Part shown: positions 23,557-32,970 of the stretch, piece by piece | How the letters are laid out: every line of letters starts with the position of its first letter | Numbering within the stretch: position 1 is the first letter of the stretch | NCBI GenBank assembly: GCA_949710005.1 | Contig: OX453274.1 | Location: 36,309,714-36,373,713 of the forward strand | DNA from: Ricordea florida | Taxonomy: Eukaryota; Cnidaria; Anthozoa; Corallimorpharia; Ricordeidae | Direction: 5' to 3' | Length of the DNA: 64,000 nt | Notes under the pieces: model-generated | What the model was told of the DNA's origin: nothing | What the model saw: the letters and a program-made list of their open reading frames with translations, nothing else | Databases searched by the model: none | Position numbers and translations under genes: made by a program

Positions 23557-24531
23557 TTATTTCAAAACAGAATTAGGAGGTAACTCTGTATCATAAGGAA
23601 TAACCTGTAACTCTTCCCTTACAAAACCTCGCCTTGGACCATCTTGTAAAAAGTATAAAACCGGCTGATTAGGAGAAACTCTACTTCCAGAAATATAATA
23701 AACTTTTATACTCCAAATAGGATCTGTGGCTCTTCTTTTTTCACCACCTTCAAGTTCGCCAGGAGATAATAAATATCTAACCCTAACTTCAGTTGGTAGT
23801 CTAACCTCATCAAGCCCCACCACACGTTTATAATTTTTAGTTTTAATATCAACCTCTTTCATTTTTATAGCCTTATCGGGCTCTTTACCGGTTATTCTTA
23901 TTTTTGTATTATTCAAAGTTTTTATAATAGCTGGTAATCTTTTCACCCATACTCTGGATCTTTCATTCTGTATCATTTCCTGCGCATATTGATGACTAAA
24001 TAATCTTTCACCCAATATTTTGTTTGCATTTTCTACAAATGCTTGGGCTCTATGATTACCAGCTTCACTTCTTTGTATTCTTACATTATGGTAATTCATG
24101 AGTTTACCAACCTCACCCATAAATTCTTTTCCAGGATCAACCATTAATGTTTTAGGGTATTTCAATCTTCTAGAATATATTTTTGTAAAAGCTTCTGATA
24201 TCTCTCGACTTTCTTTTGAAGTTAATGGCTCCGCATCTTTATATCTCGAGGCGATATCAACCACAACTAACGCATATTTATATGTTTTTCTTCCAACTCT
24301 ATCATGCGGTAAAAATAATAAATCTGCTTGATGAATCTGATTTGGTTTATTCACAGTCCAATGCGGTCTAGGTATATACTTTGGAGCTGGAAAATAGATT
24401 TGCCATATTGCCTGTTTCTGCAACCATCGTTTTGCCTCATTTTCACTTACTTTCGCCTTCTCAGCTAATTTAGGAATCGCGGAATATCCTTTCCAATACC
24501 CTTCAGCCGAATAATATATTTTTGTCATCAT
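23557..24531 (-). CDS. Polinton integrase (retroviral-type, DD35E)
   Basis: 324 residues. An N-terminal helix-turn-helix-like region lacks a clear HHCC zinc site. The catalytic core has D70 (QADLLF), D132 (MVDPGKEF) and E167 (AFVENANK), giving the DD35E spacing of Polinton and retroviral integrases. The C-terminal part (about 240-320, PIWSIKVYYISG, VLYFLQDGPRRGFVREEL) fits a small beta-barrel DNA-binding domain. It would insert the element and make the 6-bp duplication seen. Two adjacent ATGs exist; the second would remove one residue. Divergently arranged with the 24,564 gene across about 30 bp. Confidence 0.92.
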   Translation of the reverse strand: MMTKIYYSAEGYWKGYSAIPKLAEKAKVSENEAKRWLQKQAIWQIYFPAPKYIPRPHWTVNKPNQIHQADLLFLPHDRVGRKTYKYALVVVDIASRYKDAEPLTSKESREISEAFTKIYSRRLKYPKTLMVDPGKEFMGEVGKLMNYHNVRIQRSEAGNHRAQAFVENANKILGERLFSHQYAQEMIQNERSRVWVKRLPAIIKTLNNTKIRITGKEPDKAIKMKEVDIKTKNYKRVVGLDEVRLPTEVRVRYLLSPGELEGGEKRRATDPIWSIKVYYISGSRVSPNQPVLYFLQDGPRRGFVREELQVIPYDTELPPNSVLK

Positions 24532-24546
24532 TTAAAAATTAACAAA

Positions 24547-24559
24547 GTATCTTATAAAT
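24547..24559 (+). promoter_or_regulatory. GTATCTTATAAAT box, site 1
   Basis: A 13-nt sequence ending five bases before the ATG at 24,564 and lying in the short divergent gap with the integrase gene. It is identical to the box before the capsid gene (24,767-24,779). Confidence 0.55.
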
Positions 24560-24563
24560 TAAA

Positions 24564-24761
24564 ATGGTGGAGGAAGAAAAAACAAAATTTAGCGAATATC
24601 AAATTAATCTTATGAAAAAAATTATTAGAAAAAAAATTCTATATATGGAAGATGGTGATAAAATTTTTAATATTATGATTTTAATTCCCGAGGCGAGAGA
24701 ATGTTTATTAAAACATATTGAAAAATTAAAGAATAATAGTGCAAAGGGGTTTAAAGGTTAG
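24564..24761 (+). CDS. Small conserved-looking Polinton protein, unknown
   Basis: 65 residues, strongly charged, predicted helical throughout (NLMKKIIRKKILYMEDGDKI; LLKHIEKLKN). It stands alone between the integrase and capsid genes and has the same upstream box as the capsid gene, which supports its being a real gene. I do not recognise it. Confidence 0.6.
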   Translation: MVEEEKTKFSEYQINLMKKIIRKKILYMEDGDKIFNIMILIPEARECLLKHIEKLKNNSAKGFKG

Positions 24762-24766
24762 CCAAG

Positions 24767-24779
24767 GTATCTTATAAAT
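24767..24779 (+). promoter_or_regulatory. GTATCTTATAAAT box, site 2
   Basis: Identical to 24,547-24,559 and five bases upstream of the capsid ATG. Duplicated spacing and sequence imply a promoter/initiator used by this part of the element. Confidence 0.55.
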
Positions 24780-24784
24780 CAAGT

Positions 24785-26044
24785 ATGACGTCTGAAAAAA
24801 TTAATCCAAACAGAATTCCAAAAGAACCATTTGGTTTGAAAGCAGAATCAACATTAAATCGAATTACTCTAAACCCATCATCAGCCAGCCCTGGTGAAAC
24901 ATTATACATAAATATTCCAAAACTTTCTGAGAATTTAGTGATTGTACCTGGAAGTGTATCTCTTCTATTTGATTTAGATGTTGAAGGTCATGCAAATAAT
25001 ACATTTGTTAATAATTTGGGGGCTAATCTTGTATCCAGACTAAAAGTTCTTTTTGGAGGTGAAACATTGCAAGATACTCAAAGATATGATCTATTTCAAA
25101 CATATCATGATTTATTCTTAACAAAAGAAGATAGAAAAGATAGATTAAAACAAGGTATTTCTTCTCCAAATATTAGAAAACTTAGAACAAATGCGGGTGA
25201 TAAGGATGATTCTGATTTAAAAGAAGTATCTCTTGCTGTAGTTCATAATACAAAGTATAGAATACCAATAAATCATCCTATTTTAAAAGATCATGGGGTT
25301 TTTTATCCAAAAGCATTAGAAAATCATTTAATATTTGAGATTACATTAGCTCCTGTTTCTGATATTGTTGTTTATTCTGATACAACTAAAACACCATCAT
25401 ATTCGCTCAAAAATTTAGAGTTAGAATATTCATCAATTTCAAGCGAATATTTAGCTAGAGAAGCCCAATCAACTTATCAAATTGGTAAAGGATTTTTTTA
25501 TGAAAATGTTACTTTACACAAAACTTTTACATTTTTAACTGGAGCTGATGAAGTTATTAATCAACATGTTAATTTACCTAGAAGATCAATGAGTGGAATA
25601 TTATTTTTGTTTATTGCTCCATATGCCGGCGGTGCAAGAGATTCAGAAAATTTTTTTTACCCCGGAATAACTTCTGTTAATATTGATGTTGATGGTGTGC
25701 CAAATAGAATATACTCTAAAGGTATGAATATATCAGATCTTTGGGAATCTGTGAAAAAACGATTCCCAAAAATAGTAGAGTATAATTTAAAAGAAGGGGA
25801 TTTTTATACAAATAAGTTTGCTCTTTGGCTTGATACTAGAACTCACCCTGATAATAATATTCATGGCGGAGGACTAGCTCTAAATAATACACATGATGGG
25901 GTAAAAATAGAAATTAAAAGGAAAAAAAGTGGCTCATCAAGCTCAGTAGTAATAACTTGTCATATGTTTGTTGTAGCCGATGCAATGATGGAAATAATGA
26001 ATTCAAGTTTGAGATCAATTAACTCATTTCTGTCACGCAAGTAA
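24785..26044 (+). CDS. Candidate major capsid protein (double jelly-roll)
   Basis: 419 residues rich in predicted beta strands. The N-terminal region (LNPSSASPGETLYINIPKL ... LLFDLDVEGHANNTF) and the middle (HGVFYPKALENHLIFEITL) match the style of Polinton hexon-like proteins, which form the icosahedral shell. The position between integrase and ATPase and the lack of membrane segments fit. Assignment is by pattern and context; a structure prediction would settle it. The open frame is complete, with no lesion. Confidence 0.65.
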   Translation: MTSEKINPNRIPKEPFGLKAESTLNRITLNPSSASPGETLYINIPKLSENLVIVPGSVSLLFDLDVEGHANNTFVNNLGANLVSRLKVLFGGETLQDTQRYDLFQTYHDLFLTKEDRKDRLKQGISSPNIRKLRTNAGDKDDSDLKEVSLAVVHNTKYRIPINHPILKDHGVFYPKALENHLIFEITLAPVSDIVVYSDTTKTPSYSLKNLELEYSSISSEYLAREAQSTYQIGKGFFYENVTLHKTFTFLTGADEVINQHVNLPRRSMSGILFLFIAPYAGGARDSENFFYPGITSVNIDVDGVPNRIYSKGMNISDLWESVKKRFPKIVEYNLKEGDFYTNKFALWLDTRTHPDNNIHGGGLALNNTHDGVKIEIKRKKSGSSSSVVITCHMFVVADAMMEIMNSSLRSINSFLSRK

Positions 26045-26047
26045 AAT

Positions 26048-26067
26048 TTGGGTACATATATACCCAA
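26048..26067. terminator. Hairpin after capsid gene
   Basis: TTGGGTA, loop CATATA, TACCCAA: a 7-bp perfect stem four bases after the stop codon. It is comparable in placement to the hairpins at 32,061 and 44,655. Confidence 0.5.
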
Positions 26068-26229
26068 GGAAGAAAAAAATTCGCAAAAAATTGCGTTACA
26101 TCCGATTCCCTCCATATTTGGAGAACAGGGAGGTTATAGACTTAGCCAATCACCGAGCGATTTTGGGCTAAAACACTTAAATGTGCCATACACGACGAAT
26201 TTTTCATTTTTCACTTTCCGACCGTGAGT

Positions 26230-29003
26230 ATGGCGTCCGTGTCGAAGAGAGCGCGAGTCGAGTATGTCGATCCAAATGACGTTCTAGAGATGATTTTGGA
26301 TGGCGATGAAGATCCTGGTGGTATGTCTAGTGGCGAGGAAAGCGATTTAGATCGCCAGCTCGAAAATCAGAGCGAAGAATCAAGGTAAGCGATCAATAAA
26401 CTTTCGAACACGAGGCTTCCCCAAAGTGACGCAGTTGCCCAGAGGTTTTTGAAATGCGAGGATATGCTCTTTAGCATGCCTTTTTTGCGTCTGAATTCTT
26501 GCCTATGTCATAAAAGATATCTATGAATTCATATACGGGAGTACACAGCTCAATAATTTTGGAGGAAAGCTTCTTTTTGAGCGATATTTTGGTCTAACAA
26601 AAGGGGACGCGAAATACGAGCCGACGCTAAAGTGATGTTGTGTTTCCATGGAGAGATGCGATCGGGTCGTGTTGCTTGATTTTGTTGTGTACGCGTTTGT
26701 GAATTGGCATTTGTTTTCTTATTTTTTGTGTGATTAAATTTTAAATAAAGCTAAGTAAAAACAAAGTGTGTTTGTAATCATCTTAGTGCTGAAGAAGAAG
26801 AAGAACATGAAGAAGGAGAGCGTGTAGTAATTGAAGAAGATGAAGAAGGAACGCAGGAGGATGCCCGTGATACAGATGTTCCTGGTGTGTCAACTATTTT
26901 TCAATTGGCATAAATTTAGCCTAAATAGTAGAAATTTGAAATTATTATATAAAATTCTTACTTTCATTTGCACATTTGCACATGATTCCAGCATATTTAT
27001 TTATTTACATGGTGATAAAAATATTTCAATAATTATTTTTATGTTTCCATGTAGTCCCCCATGGCTTTGCTACTCCTGCTCCTGCTGGTCGTGGTCCTGC
27101 TAACCCTGCTGTTCCTCCAGGTCAGTATTTGAACTGTATAAGTACTATTTATGCAAGAGAAAGTTTATTTTTTGGCCCATATCAGCATATCTGTGGATTA
27201 TACACACATCCAATTATAATATTATTTTATATTTGTATAGTACCCCACGCCCCTGCTTCGTTTTATGGTGATCCCCGTCCCCGTCCCCGTGTCCGTGCCC
27301 CAGTTGTACGTCCCGGTGCTCGTGGTCGTGTTCTTGGTCGTGGTCGTGGTCGTGGTCCTGCTAGTGCTCCTGGTCCTGTTCGTGGTGATGCTGTCCCTGG
27401 TCCAGCACCCAAGAGCTATGATGACGCAGATGTTGGCAATATCCTCCCTGGTTTCAACCCTTCGCGCCCACCTGGTATCCACTTTGGCCGACCTCTTCTC
27501 CGGAATGCTATGACAAGGGCTGTTGATTTTTTTTTCCTTTTCTTTACAGTAGATATGATAAACACTATATGTAATAATACTAACAGTTATGCTACTGAGC
27601 ATATAACAGAAGGTAACTTTCGGTCTTATGCTCAGCCTGATGGGAGCTGGTTAGACGTAACACCTGATGAGATCAAGAGGTTGATTGCTATGTTGATTTA
27701 TTTTGGTCTTGTCAAAATTGGAAATGTAGACAGGTATTGGAGTGTAAAGACCCTGTACCATGGTCTCTGGGCACGAGCAATCATGTCTAGAACCAGATTT
27801 AGAGCCCTTATGGCCCTGCTACATGTTGTCGATCCAGCAACTGAGGAGACCGGGGATAAATTACGTAAAGTAGAGTCATTTATTGGTTATTTTAAATCTA
27901 GATGTCTTTCTTTATATCAACCTAGACAAAATGTAGCTATTGATGAACGTATGGTAAAGTCTAGGCATAGGTCTGGTATACGGCAGTACATCAAGGACAA
28001 GCCCACAAAATGGGGAATCAAACTCTGGGTGCTAGCAGACAGCTCTAATGGCTACACTGTGGACTTTGATGTCTACATTGGTAAAGCAGCAGGGCAGACT
28101 GTTAGTGCAAATGGGCTTGGCTTTGATGTTGTTGTGAAACTAATGGAACATTTCCTAAATCAGGGCTACCATTTATTTGTTGACAATTTTTACACTTCAG
28201 TGACCCTATTTAAACATTTGTTTACAGTAGGGGTCCCTGCCACAGGTACCATCATGGAGACCAGAAGAGATTTTCCTCCTATTCTGAAGAATGGCAAGGC
28301 ATGGGCCAAGAAAGAAAAAAGGGGAAGTATGCGTTGGCATAGGGATCCCCCCTGTTTAGCATTGCAGTGGGTGGATAATAAAGTCGTTTCAATGTTAACA
28401 ACCATAGATAATGCTAATGATCAGGTGCAGGTGTCCCGTAAATCTAAGACTGCTGGTGTGTGGAGCACTAAAGTGGTACCACAGCCCAAAACTATTAGTA
28501 ATTATAATAAATATATGAATGCAGTCGACAGATCTGATCAGATTTTAGCTACCAATAATGTCTTACGTAAGTGTATGAGGTGGTGGAAAACTTTGTTTTT
28601 CCACCTCATTGATATAGCTGTAGTTAACAGTTTTATTCTTTTCAAAGAGCACCAGGCTAAGTTTCCTGACAATGAAGCCCTTCGTAGGTCACCTGATTAT
28701 TCACTGGCTCAATTCAGGGAAGAGCTTGTAAGACAATTGTGTGATTTCCCTGAATATGATGTACCACCTGTACATGGCACAGCGAAACCAGCTCCTCCTC
28801 CTCCGGGGGAGTTCGAAACTGTGCATATTCCAGTTTTCTCCAAGGAGAAGAAACGCTGTGTCGTGTGCTACAAGAAAACCAAGGCTGACAATAGGGTGTA
28901 TTCTTTTTGCAGAGCACCACAATGCAACAAGAGCTACATGCATGTGACGGGGGATAAGAACTGCTTTGCGGAGTTTCACACCAGGGAGTATCACAACACT
29001 TAA
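26230..29003 (+). CDS. piggyBac-type transposase (PGBD4-like), four exons
   Basis: Exons 26230-26384, 26787-26884, 27055-27120 and 27241-29003 join in phase with GT..AG sites to 693 residues. The N-terminus is acidic (poly-Glu), followed by an RG/PR-rich low-complexity segment (about residues 105-160). The DDE_Tnp_1_7 core shows AIDERMVKSRHR, IKLWVLAD, LFVDNFYT and NAVDRSDQ. The C-terminus is a cysteine-rich zinc domain (CVVCYKK, CRAPQCNKSY). All core parts are present without stops. It cuts and pastes at TTAA sites. The first ATG follows a short leader. Confidence 0.88.
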
Positions 29004-29691
29004 ATTCATAGTTTATTATCTCTATTATGCATTGTTCTTGATATATAAAAATAAGTAATAAAAAAATAATAAAATAAAGAAATACCAAAAAAAATACTGT
29101 AGTTTATATGACTTAGGTTAGTACCAAATTAACGTTATTGTGAGTTAGGTGCAGCATTAGCAGTGGGGCCTGCCAATGATTGGCAGGGGTGGAGGAGGGT
29201 CCCTCGGGGGGAGGGGGGGCCCTTTTTCCTTTTTCAATGCTTTCAGACCCAGCCCTAAACAGATACACCTGCAAACAACATTTTCCAAAAAAAAAAAATT
29301 TTTGCCGATTTTCATGTACTAACATGGTTGTATATAAAAAATCATATCTAATTCTAGATTTTATCTTTTTCAGCCAGATTTTCAGGACACTCTCCTGATA
29401 TGATGAGGAACATTTTTCTTTTTAACAGTTCTGTACAATAACCTATCATTCTGGAAAAATTTCATTTTTTCCACAAATCTCATGAATAATTATGCAAATT
29501 TATGCTAATTAGGATTTTTTTACTGAAATATTATTGGATGTCATGATGAGATTCTTTTTTTTATAAGAAGCCCATTTTATCCCCTTTCAATTGAGATATA
29601 GTAGTCCACATTGCTGTAAATACCTGTTGAGATATTAAATAAAATGTCCATTGTGGTCAATTTTGTGCTTTTTGTGCCTGACAAAAATGAG
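29004..29691. other. 3' part of piggyBac, non-coding
   Basis: AT-rich sequence with AATAAA-like signals, a short GGCCTGCCAATGATTGGCAGG hairpin-like segment near 29,166 and a G-rich run. No gene seen. Confidence 0.5.
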
Positions 29692-29704
29692 TTAAGTACT
29701 GACC

Positions 29705-29711
29705 GTCTAAA
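29705..29711 (+). promoter_or_regulatory. GTCTAAA box before ATPase
   Basis: TCTAAA begins 30 nt before the ATG at 29,736; a member of the Polinton box series described in the findings. Confidence 0.6.
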
Positions 29712-29735
29712 AACATAATGTTATGATACAAAAAT

Positions 29736-30362
29736 ATGGAAGATTTACGAGATAAAATACCATTCCATTGTATTATAACAGGACCAACAAATTGTGGAAA
29801 AACAAAGTACCTAATTGAACAGCTCCGAGGCCCTTTCCGAAAAGTTTTTGAATATATTGTTTTAATTTGTCCAACTTATTCTAAAAATAAAACATATCAT
29901 AATTTTGCTATCGGAGACAAGAGATTCTTTGTATTATCACCCGATGCAAGTAATGTAGATGAGATTAATGAATTGTTAAATGATTGCCAAACTTTATTCT
30001 CTGGAACAAAAACATTAATAATTTTAGATGATTGCGCTGTATCCACTGATCTGAAGAAAAGATCTAATAAGTTTATAGATTTAGCATTCTCCGGCAGACA
30101 TCACGGATTATCAATGTGGGTTCTAACCCAGCAATTAACTTCAATAGCAAAACCATTTCGGGAAAATGTGGCTTGCGTTGTTACTTTTCATAATCCATCA
30201 CAAAAAGGAATGAAAATGTTTTTCGAAGATTATGGCGGTGATTTGGATTATGAATTAGGTAAAAAGTTTGTACAACTCCTGAAAACCGAAAAATATTCTA
30301 GGTTATGTTTGAGTTTGCGATACCCATTTAATTGTTATTTGGAGATCCCTGAAGTGATCTAA
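29736..30362 (+). CDS. Packaging ATPase (FtsK/HerA, A32-like)
   Basis: 208 residues. Walker A is GPTNCGKTK (about residues 14-22), and Walker B is LIILDDC (about 98-104). An FSGRHHGLSMWVLTQQL segment matches the sensor region of adenovirus IVa2/A32-type genome-packaging ATPases. It would drive DNA into capsids. It is the normal length for Polinton ATPases and free of lesions. Its last codon and stop (ATC TAA) form part of the ATCTAAA box of the next gene. Confidence 0.9.
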   Translation: MEDLRDKIPFHCIITGPTNCGKTKYLIEQLRGPFRKVFEYIVLICPTYSKNKTYHNFAIGDKRFFVLSPDASNVDEINELLNDCQTLFSGTKTLIILDDCAVSTDLKKRSNKFIDLAFSGRHHGLSMWVLTQQLTSIAKPFRENVACVVTFHNPSQKGMKMFFEDYGGDLDYELGKKFVQLLKTEKYSRLCLSLRYPFNCYLEIPEVI

Positions 30363-30363
30363 A
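30357..30363 (+). promoter_or_regulatory. ATCTAAA box, overlaps ATPase stop
   Basis: TCTAAA starts 28 nt before the ATG at 30,386. Confidence 0.6.
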
Positions 30364-30385
30364 AGAATCAATGTTGTATTAAAAA

Positions 30386-30916
30386 ATGTCAAAAATTGAG
30401 GATTACATTGAAGAAAAAACTGAGGTAAAAAATGATACCAATCAAAGTGAGGATCTTGAAGTTAAACAAGAATCACTGGCCATTCTCGCAGTGCTTGGGG
30501 CAACAAAAGAATATTTAGGGGTTGATATGAGTCTGGGTGATGTAAAAAAATTATCAGTACGCGATGTAGAAAAATATTTTAATCGTTATCAAGCGGTAAT
30601 GGGTAAGAAAATTAGTGGAGGGGTGGTTGATTCATCCCTTCAATTAATTTCTAAAATTATTTCATATTTAGTTCCGGTTGATGATATTGATGCTCTTTGT
30701 AATGATTTGAAGAATGATGATTTGGTTAATCGTGAACTAACAAACATTGTTGGGCTCTTAGCGTTGAAATCGGGGAGATTGGCCGCACTTGCTAGCGGGC
30801 TATTCCAAGTTGCTAAGCACATAAAATTCAACAAAAATCAACAATTTTCAGTAAATTCTAACAAAACTGATCAGGAAACTAAGCAATCTACTGAAGGTGT
30901 TGATACTGTATATTAA
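30386..30916 (+). CDS. Polinton virion-type protein, unknown (176 aa)
   Basis: An acidic N-terminus is followed by a helical middle (LAILAVLGATKEYLGV) and a hydrophobic helix near residues 125-145 (NIVGLLALKSGRLAALASGLF). Cys and His are scarce. It lies in the structural-gene run 24 nt after the ATPase. No family name is recognised. It could be a minor virion component, judged from position only. Confidence 0.65.
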   Translation: MSKIEDYIEEKTEVKNDTNQSEDLEVKQESLAILAVLGATKEYLGVDMSLGDVKKLSVRDVEKYFNRYQAVMGKKISGGVVDSSLQLISKIISYLVPVDDIDALCNDLKNDDLVNRELTNIVGLLALKSGRLAALASGLFQVAKHIKFNKNQQFSVNSNKTDQETKQSTEGVDTVY

Positions 30917-30920
30917 ACAG

Positions 30921-30927
30921 ATCTAAA
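30921..30927 (+). promoter_or_regulatory. ATCTAAA box before the 30,954 gene
   Basis: TCTAAA starts 32 nt before the ATG. A second TCTAAA (30,942) is much closer and may be chance. Confidence 0.6.
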
Positions 30928-30953
30928 AACTTATTTGCAGCATCTAAATAACA

Positions 30954-31376
30954 ATGTCTGAACAATCTGAAGTAGAAGTTGAACAAATTACGGCTGATCC
31001 CGCACCTGAAAATAAAGATTCGAAAAAGAGGGAAAAAGATCCTAAAAAGGTTGCAGCTGGTAAAAAATTAGCAGAATATAATAAAAAAGCAAAAGAAGCA
31101 TTAGCCAGGGAAATGAAACGAAATGAAAATATAGAAAGTCAAGAAAAGTCAAACAATGAAGCAAAAGCGTGGCTTCCAGAGCTATCTTTTACAACTGTAT
31201 TATCAATTGTTGGAATAGGGTTTACAGCATTTGATATGTTTATGAGATATTATAAAAACAGAATACCTGATTTATCTCAAGTTCCCAAAATATCACAACC
31301 TTTTCAAGCTCCACCCATAAAGATTCATAATCCACAAGCGCAGGCCCTAGATCGTCCAAAAATTGGAATGATGTAG
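30954..31376 (+). CDS. Polinton single-pass membrane protein (140 aa)
   Basis: A lysine-rich, coiled-coil-like N-terminal half is followed by one hydrophobic segment (about 76-98, LSFTTVLSIVGIGFTAFDMF) and a proline-rich tail. The same architecture occurs in cnidarian Polinton proteins I have seen, always among virion genes. The role is unknown; virion membrane interaction is inferred. Confidence 0.7.
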   Translation: MSEQSEVEVEQITADPAPENKDSKKREKDPKKVAAGKKLAEYNKKAKEALAREMKRNENIESQEKSNNEAKAWLPELSFTTVLSIVGIGFTAFDMFMRYYKNRIPDLSQVPKISQPFQAPPIKIHNPQAQALDRPKIGMM

Positions 31377-31386
31377 TTATAAATTA

Positions 31387-31437
31387 TTTTTTACTACATA
31401 AAGCCATTTAAAAGTTTCTTAATGATGTAGTAAAAAA
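31387..31437. promoter_or_regulatory. Inverted repeat around promoter box, abutting start codon
   Basis: TTTTTTACTACAT (31387-31399) is perfectly complementary to ATGTAGTAAAAAA (31425-31437). The loop contains ATTTAAA (31406-31412), 31 nt before the next ATG, which begins at 31,438 directly after the right arm. It may be both the 3' hairpin of the upstream mRNA and the promoter of the next gene. Confidence 0.6.
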
Positions 31438-31656
31438 ATGTCAAACGAAAACAAACTTGTGAAAACTGTAACTGATTCAGCGGTACTTATTGGATTAGGG
31501 GCTGGAGTTGGGTATGTAGCTAAAAAGATGATGAAAGAATCATTTTTGAATGACCCATCCTCAAGTATTACAAATTATGCGAAATGGGTGGCTGTATTAT
31601 CCGGAAGTATGTATCTTAAAACATATTTAGAGGATCAAAAGATTTTACCAAAATAA
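31438..31656 (+). CDS. Small Polinton membrane protein (72 aa)
   Basis: Two hydrophobic segments (about 12-27, SAVLIGLGAGVGYVAK, and 46-62, YAKWVAVLSGSMYLKTYL). It ends one base before the next gene, so the two are probably expressed together. Unknown function. Confidence 0.65.
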   Translation: MSNENKLVKTVTDSAVLIGLGAGVGYVAKKMMKESFLNDPSSSITNYAKWVAVLSGSMYLKTYLEDQKILPK

Positions 31657-31657
31657 A

Positions 31658-32050
31658 ATGGCAGCAATAGCGATGATGATTGGTGGGGCTATATTGAATG
31701 CAACAGCATTTGTTGGCGGAAATTATCTTGCAAAAAGTCTTTCAGGACATAATGTGGATACAGAAAAAATACGACACGATAAAGCATTAGAAAAATATCA
31801 AAAAGATTATGCAGAATATCAGGAAAAAAGACAAAAAATGATTGATTGGAAAATGAAGAAAAAAGATGAAAAATATCAAGCATCAAAAAATATTTCGACT
31901 ACAAACCAAGCTTTTGAATTGTACTGGCAAATGCAAGAGCCAAAATTCTCTGATTATTACAAACCAAGTGATGAACAAAAAACAGGAGAAATGGTATATG
32001 TTGGAGCTGGAATGTTAGGTTTAGGTTACGCGGTCAGTAAATTTTTATAA
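31658..32050 (+). CDS. Polinton virion-type protein with hydrophobic ends (130 aa)
   Basis: A glycine-rich hydrophobic N-terminus (MMIGGAILNATAFVGGNYLA), a central charged helix (RHDKALEKYQKDY...) and a hydrophobic C-terminus (VYVGAGMLGLGYAVS). The pattern is widespread in cnidarian Polintons. By analogy with amphipathic capsid-interior proteins it could act on membranes, but this is inference. It has no TCTAAA box of its own and follows the previous stop by one base. Confidence 0.7.
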   Translation: MAAIAMMIGGAILNATAFVGGNYLAKSLSGHNVDTEKIRHDKALEKYQKDYAEYQEKRQKMIDWKMKKKDEKYQASKNISTTNQAFELYWQMQEPKFSDYYKPSDEQKTGEMVYVGAGMLGLGYAVSKFL

Positions 32051-32060
32051 ATTATTATTT

Positions 32061-32091
32061 GTTATGTAACCAGTAATTTTGGTTATATAAC
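32061..32091. terminator. Hairpin between convergent genes, site 1
   Basis: GTTATGTAACC, loop, GGTTATATAAC: an 11-bp stem with one G-T type mismatch, between the 31,658 (+) and 32,112 (-) genes. Nearly the same stem occurs at 44,655-44,684. Confidence 0.65.
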
Positions 32092-32111
32092 ACAAGTATA
32101 TTTATTATGGT

Positions 32112-32906
32112 TTACATGAGACTCTCAACATCAGAATCTTCATCCATTTCTTCAGCCGCAGATTTACTATCTGAAATAGTTAAGTATCTAAATTTGGTTA
32201 ATCTTTTCATTTCTTTGTTTGGTTCTATAACTGCTTCATAAAGTTTTACTTGAAGCGCAATACAAGAACCAATAAATATTGATTCAATTTTTATTACACC
32301 TTCTTCAACGCGACACCCTTTATTTAATAATTTTAATGGATCAATTAACTTATCATTTTTAGAGTTATAAAACTTGGTTAAAATTTGGTCTTGTTTTTTA
32401 TCCCAAATTAATTTTGCATATAAAGTTGGACCTCTATCTGGAACTCTAGTCATTGAAGATTTTTCCATCTTCCAATAGAGAGGATTTAAACCTCCTTTTT
32501 GTTTTTCAAGCTCATTTCTTTCCAACTCAAATTTGCCAATTTTTGCTCTATTAATAAGCAAATGATCAATGCAATTGTCAACTATGTCATTGAATAAATC
32601 AATCCATTTTTCTTCTTCTGGTGTTGGACTGCTTCCACTCCATAAACATAATGGAAACACATACCCTGTAATTACACCTGTTTGTTGATTTGTGTTTGTA
32701 GAAACACCAAAAGAATATAAATTACCCGTTGGAATAACAAGTTCTCCTTCTGTTCCGTCATCATTTTTTGTAAAAATTTTAATTCTTTTAAATTCAACCT
32801 TTGGTTTTGTTCCAGGAATTTCACCAACAATTGGTTTAGAAAAAATCATGCTTACTCTAGGAATATAACTATTAACATCTATTAATTGTGTAGTTTCGTT
32901 CATCAT
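32112..32906 (-). CDS. Polinton protein resembling NCLDV DUF2738 (possible ssDNA-binding)
   Basis: 264 residues with a beta-rich first half (VEFKRIKIFTKND, ELVIPTGNLYSFGV, GYVFPLCLW), a helix (EEEKWIDLFNDIVDNCIDHLL) and an acidic tail (EEMDEDSDVES). The fold style and the acidic C-terminus resemble the DUF2738 family of giant viruses and single-stranded DNA-binding proteins generally. This is a pattern-level resemblance only. Its minus orientation sets it apart from the virion genes, consistent with a replication role. Confidence 0.55.
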   Translation of the reverse strand: MMNETTQLIDVNSYIPRVSMIFSKPIVGEIPGTKPKVEFKRIKIFTKNDDGTEGELVIPTGNLYSFGVSTNTNQQTGVITGYVFPLCLWSGSSPTPEEEKWIDLFNDIVDNCIDHLLINRAKIGKFELERNELEKQKGGLNPLYWKMEKSSMTRVPDRGPTLYAKLIWDKKQDQILTKFYNSKNDKLIDPLKLLNKGCRVEEGVIKIESIFIGSCIALQVKLYEAVIEPNKEMKRLTKFRYLTISDSKSAAEEMDEDSDVESLM

Positions 32907-32933
32907 TTTATTTTTATATATTCTTTTTTAATC

Positions 32934-32940
32934 TTTAAAT
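32934..32940 (-). promoter_or_regulatory. ATTTAAA box before the 32,906 gene
   Basis: On the minus strand, TTTAAA starts 33 nt before the ATG; a one-base variant of the TCTAAA box at the same spacing. Confidence 0.45.
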
Positions 32941-32963
32941 CAAAAATTTACTTTTATTTTTCA

Positions 32964-32970
32964 ATCTAAA
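32964..32970 (+). promoter_or_regulatory. ATCTAAA box before the 32,997 gene
   Basis: TCTAAA starts 32 nt before the ATG at 32,997. Confidence 0.6.

Larger units (their letters stand above)
26068..29695 (+). mobile_element. piggyBac-family transposon inside the Polinton
   Basis: Contains a four-exon piggyBac transposase gene and GC-richer sequence than the Polinton. Exact ends are not resolved. A TTAA at 29,692-29,695 is a plausible right target site. On the left, TTAA occurs at 26,177 but would leave almost no 5' flank, so the true end is probably nearer 26,070-26,100. No convincing terminal inverted repeat was found, so the boundaries are approximate. Confidence 0.75.

Noticed and set aside
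26177-26180. TTAA as the left end of the piggyBac element
   Set aside because: It would leave only about 50 nt before the transposase ATG, and no inverted match to the right end was seen; kept as an unresolved alternative.
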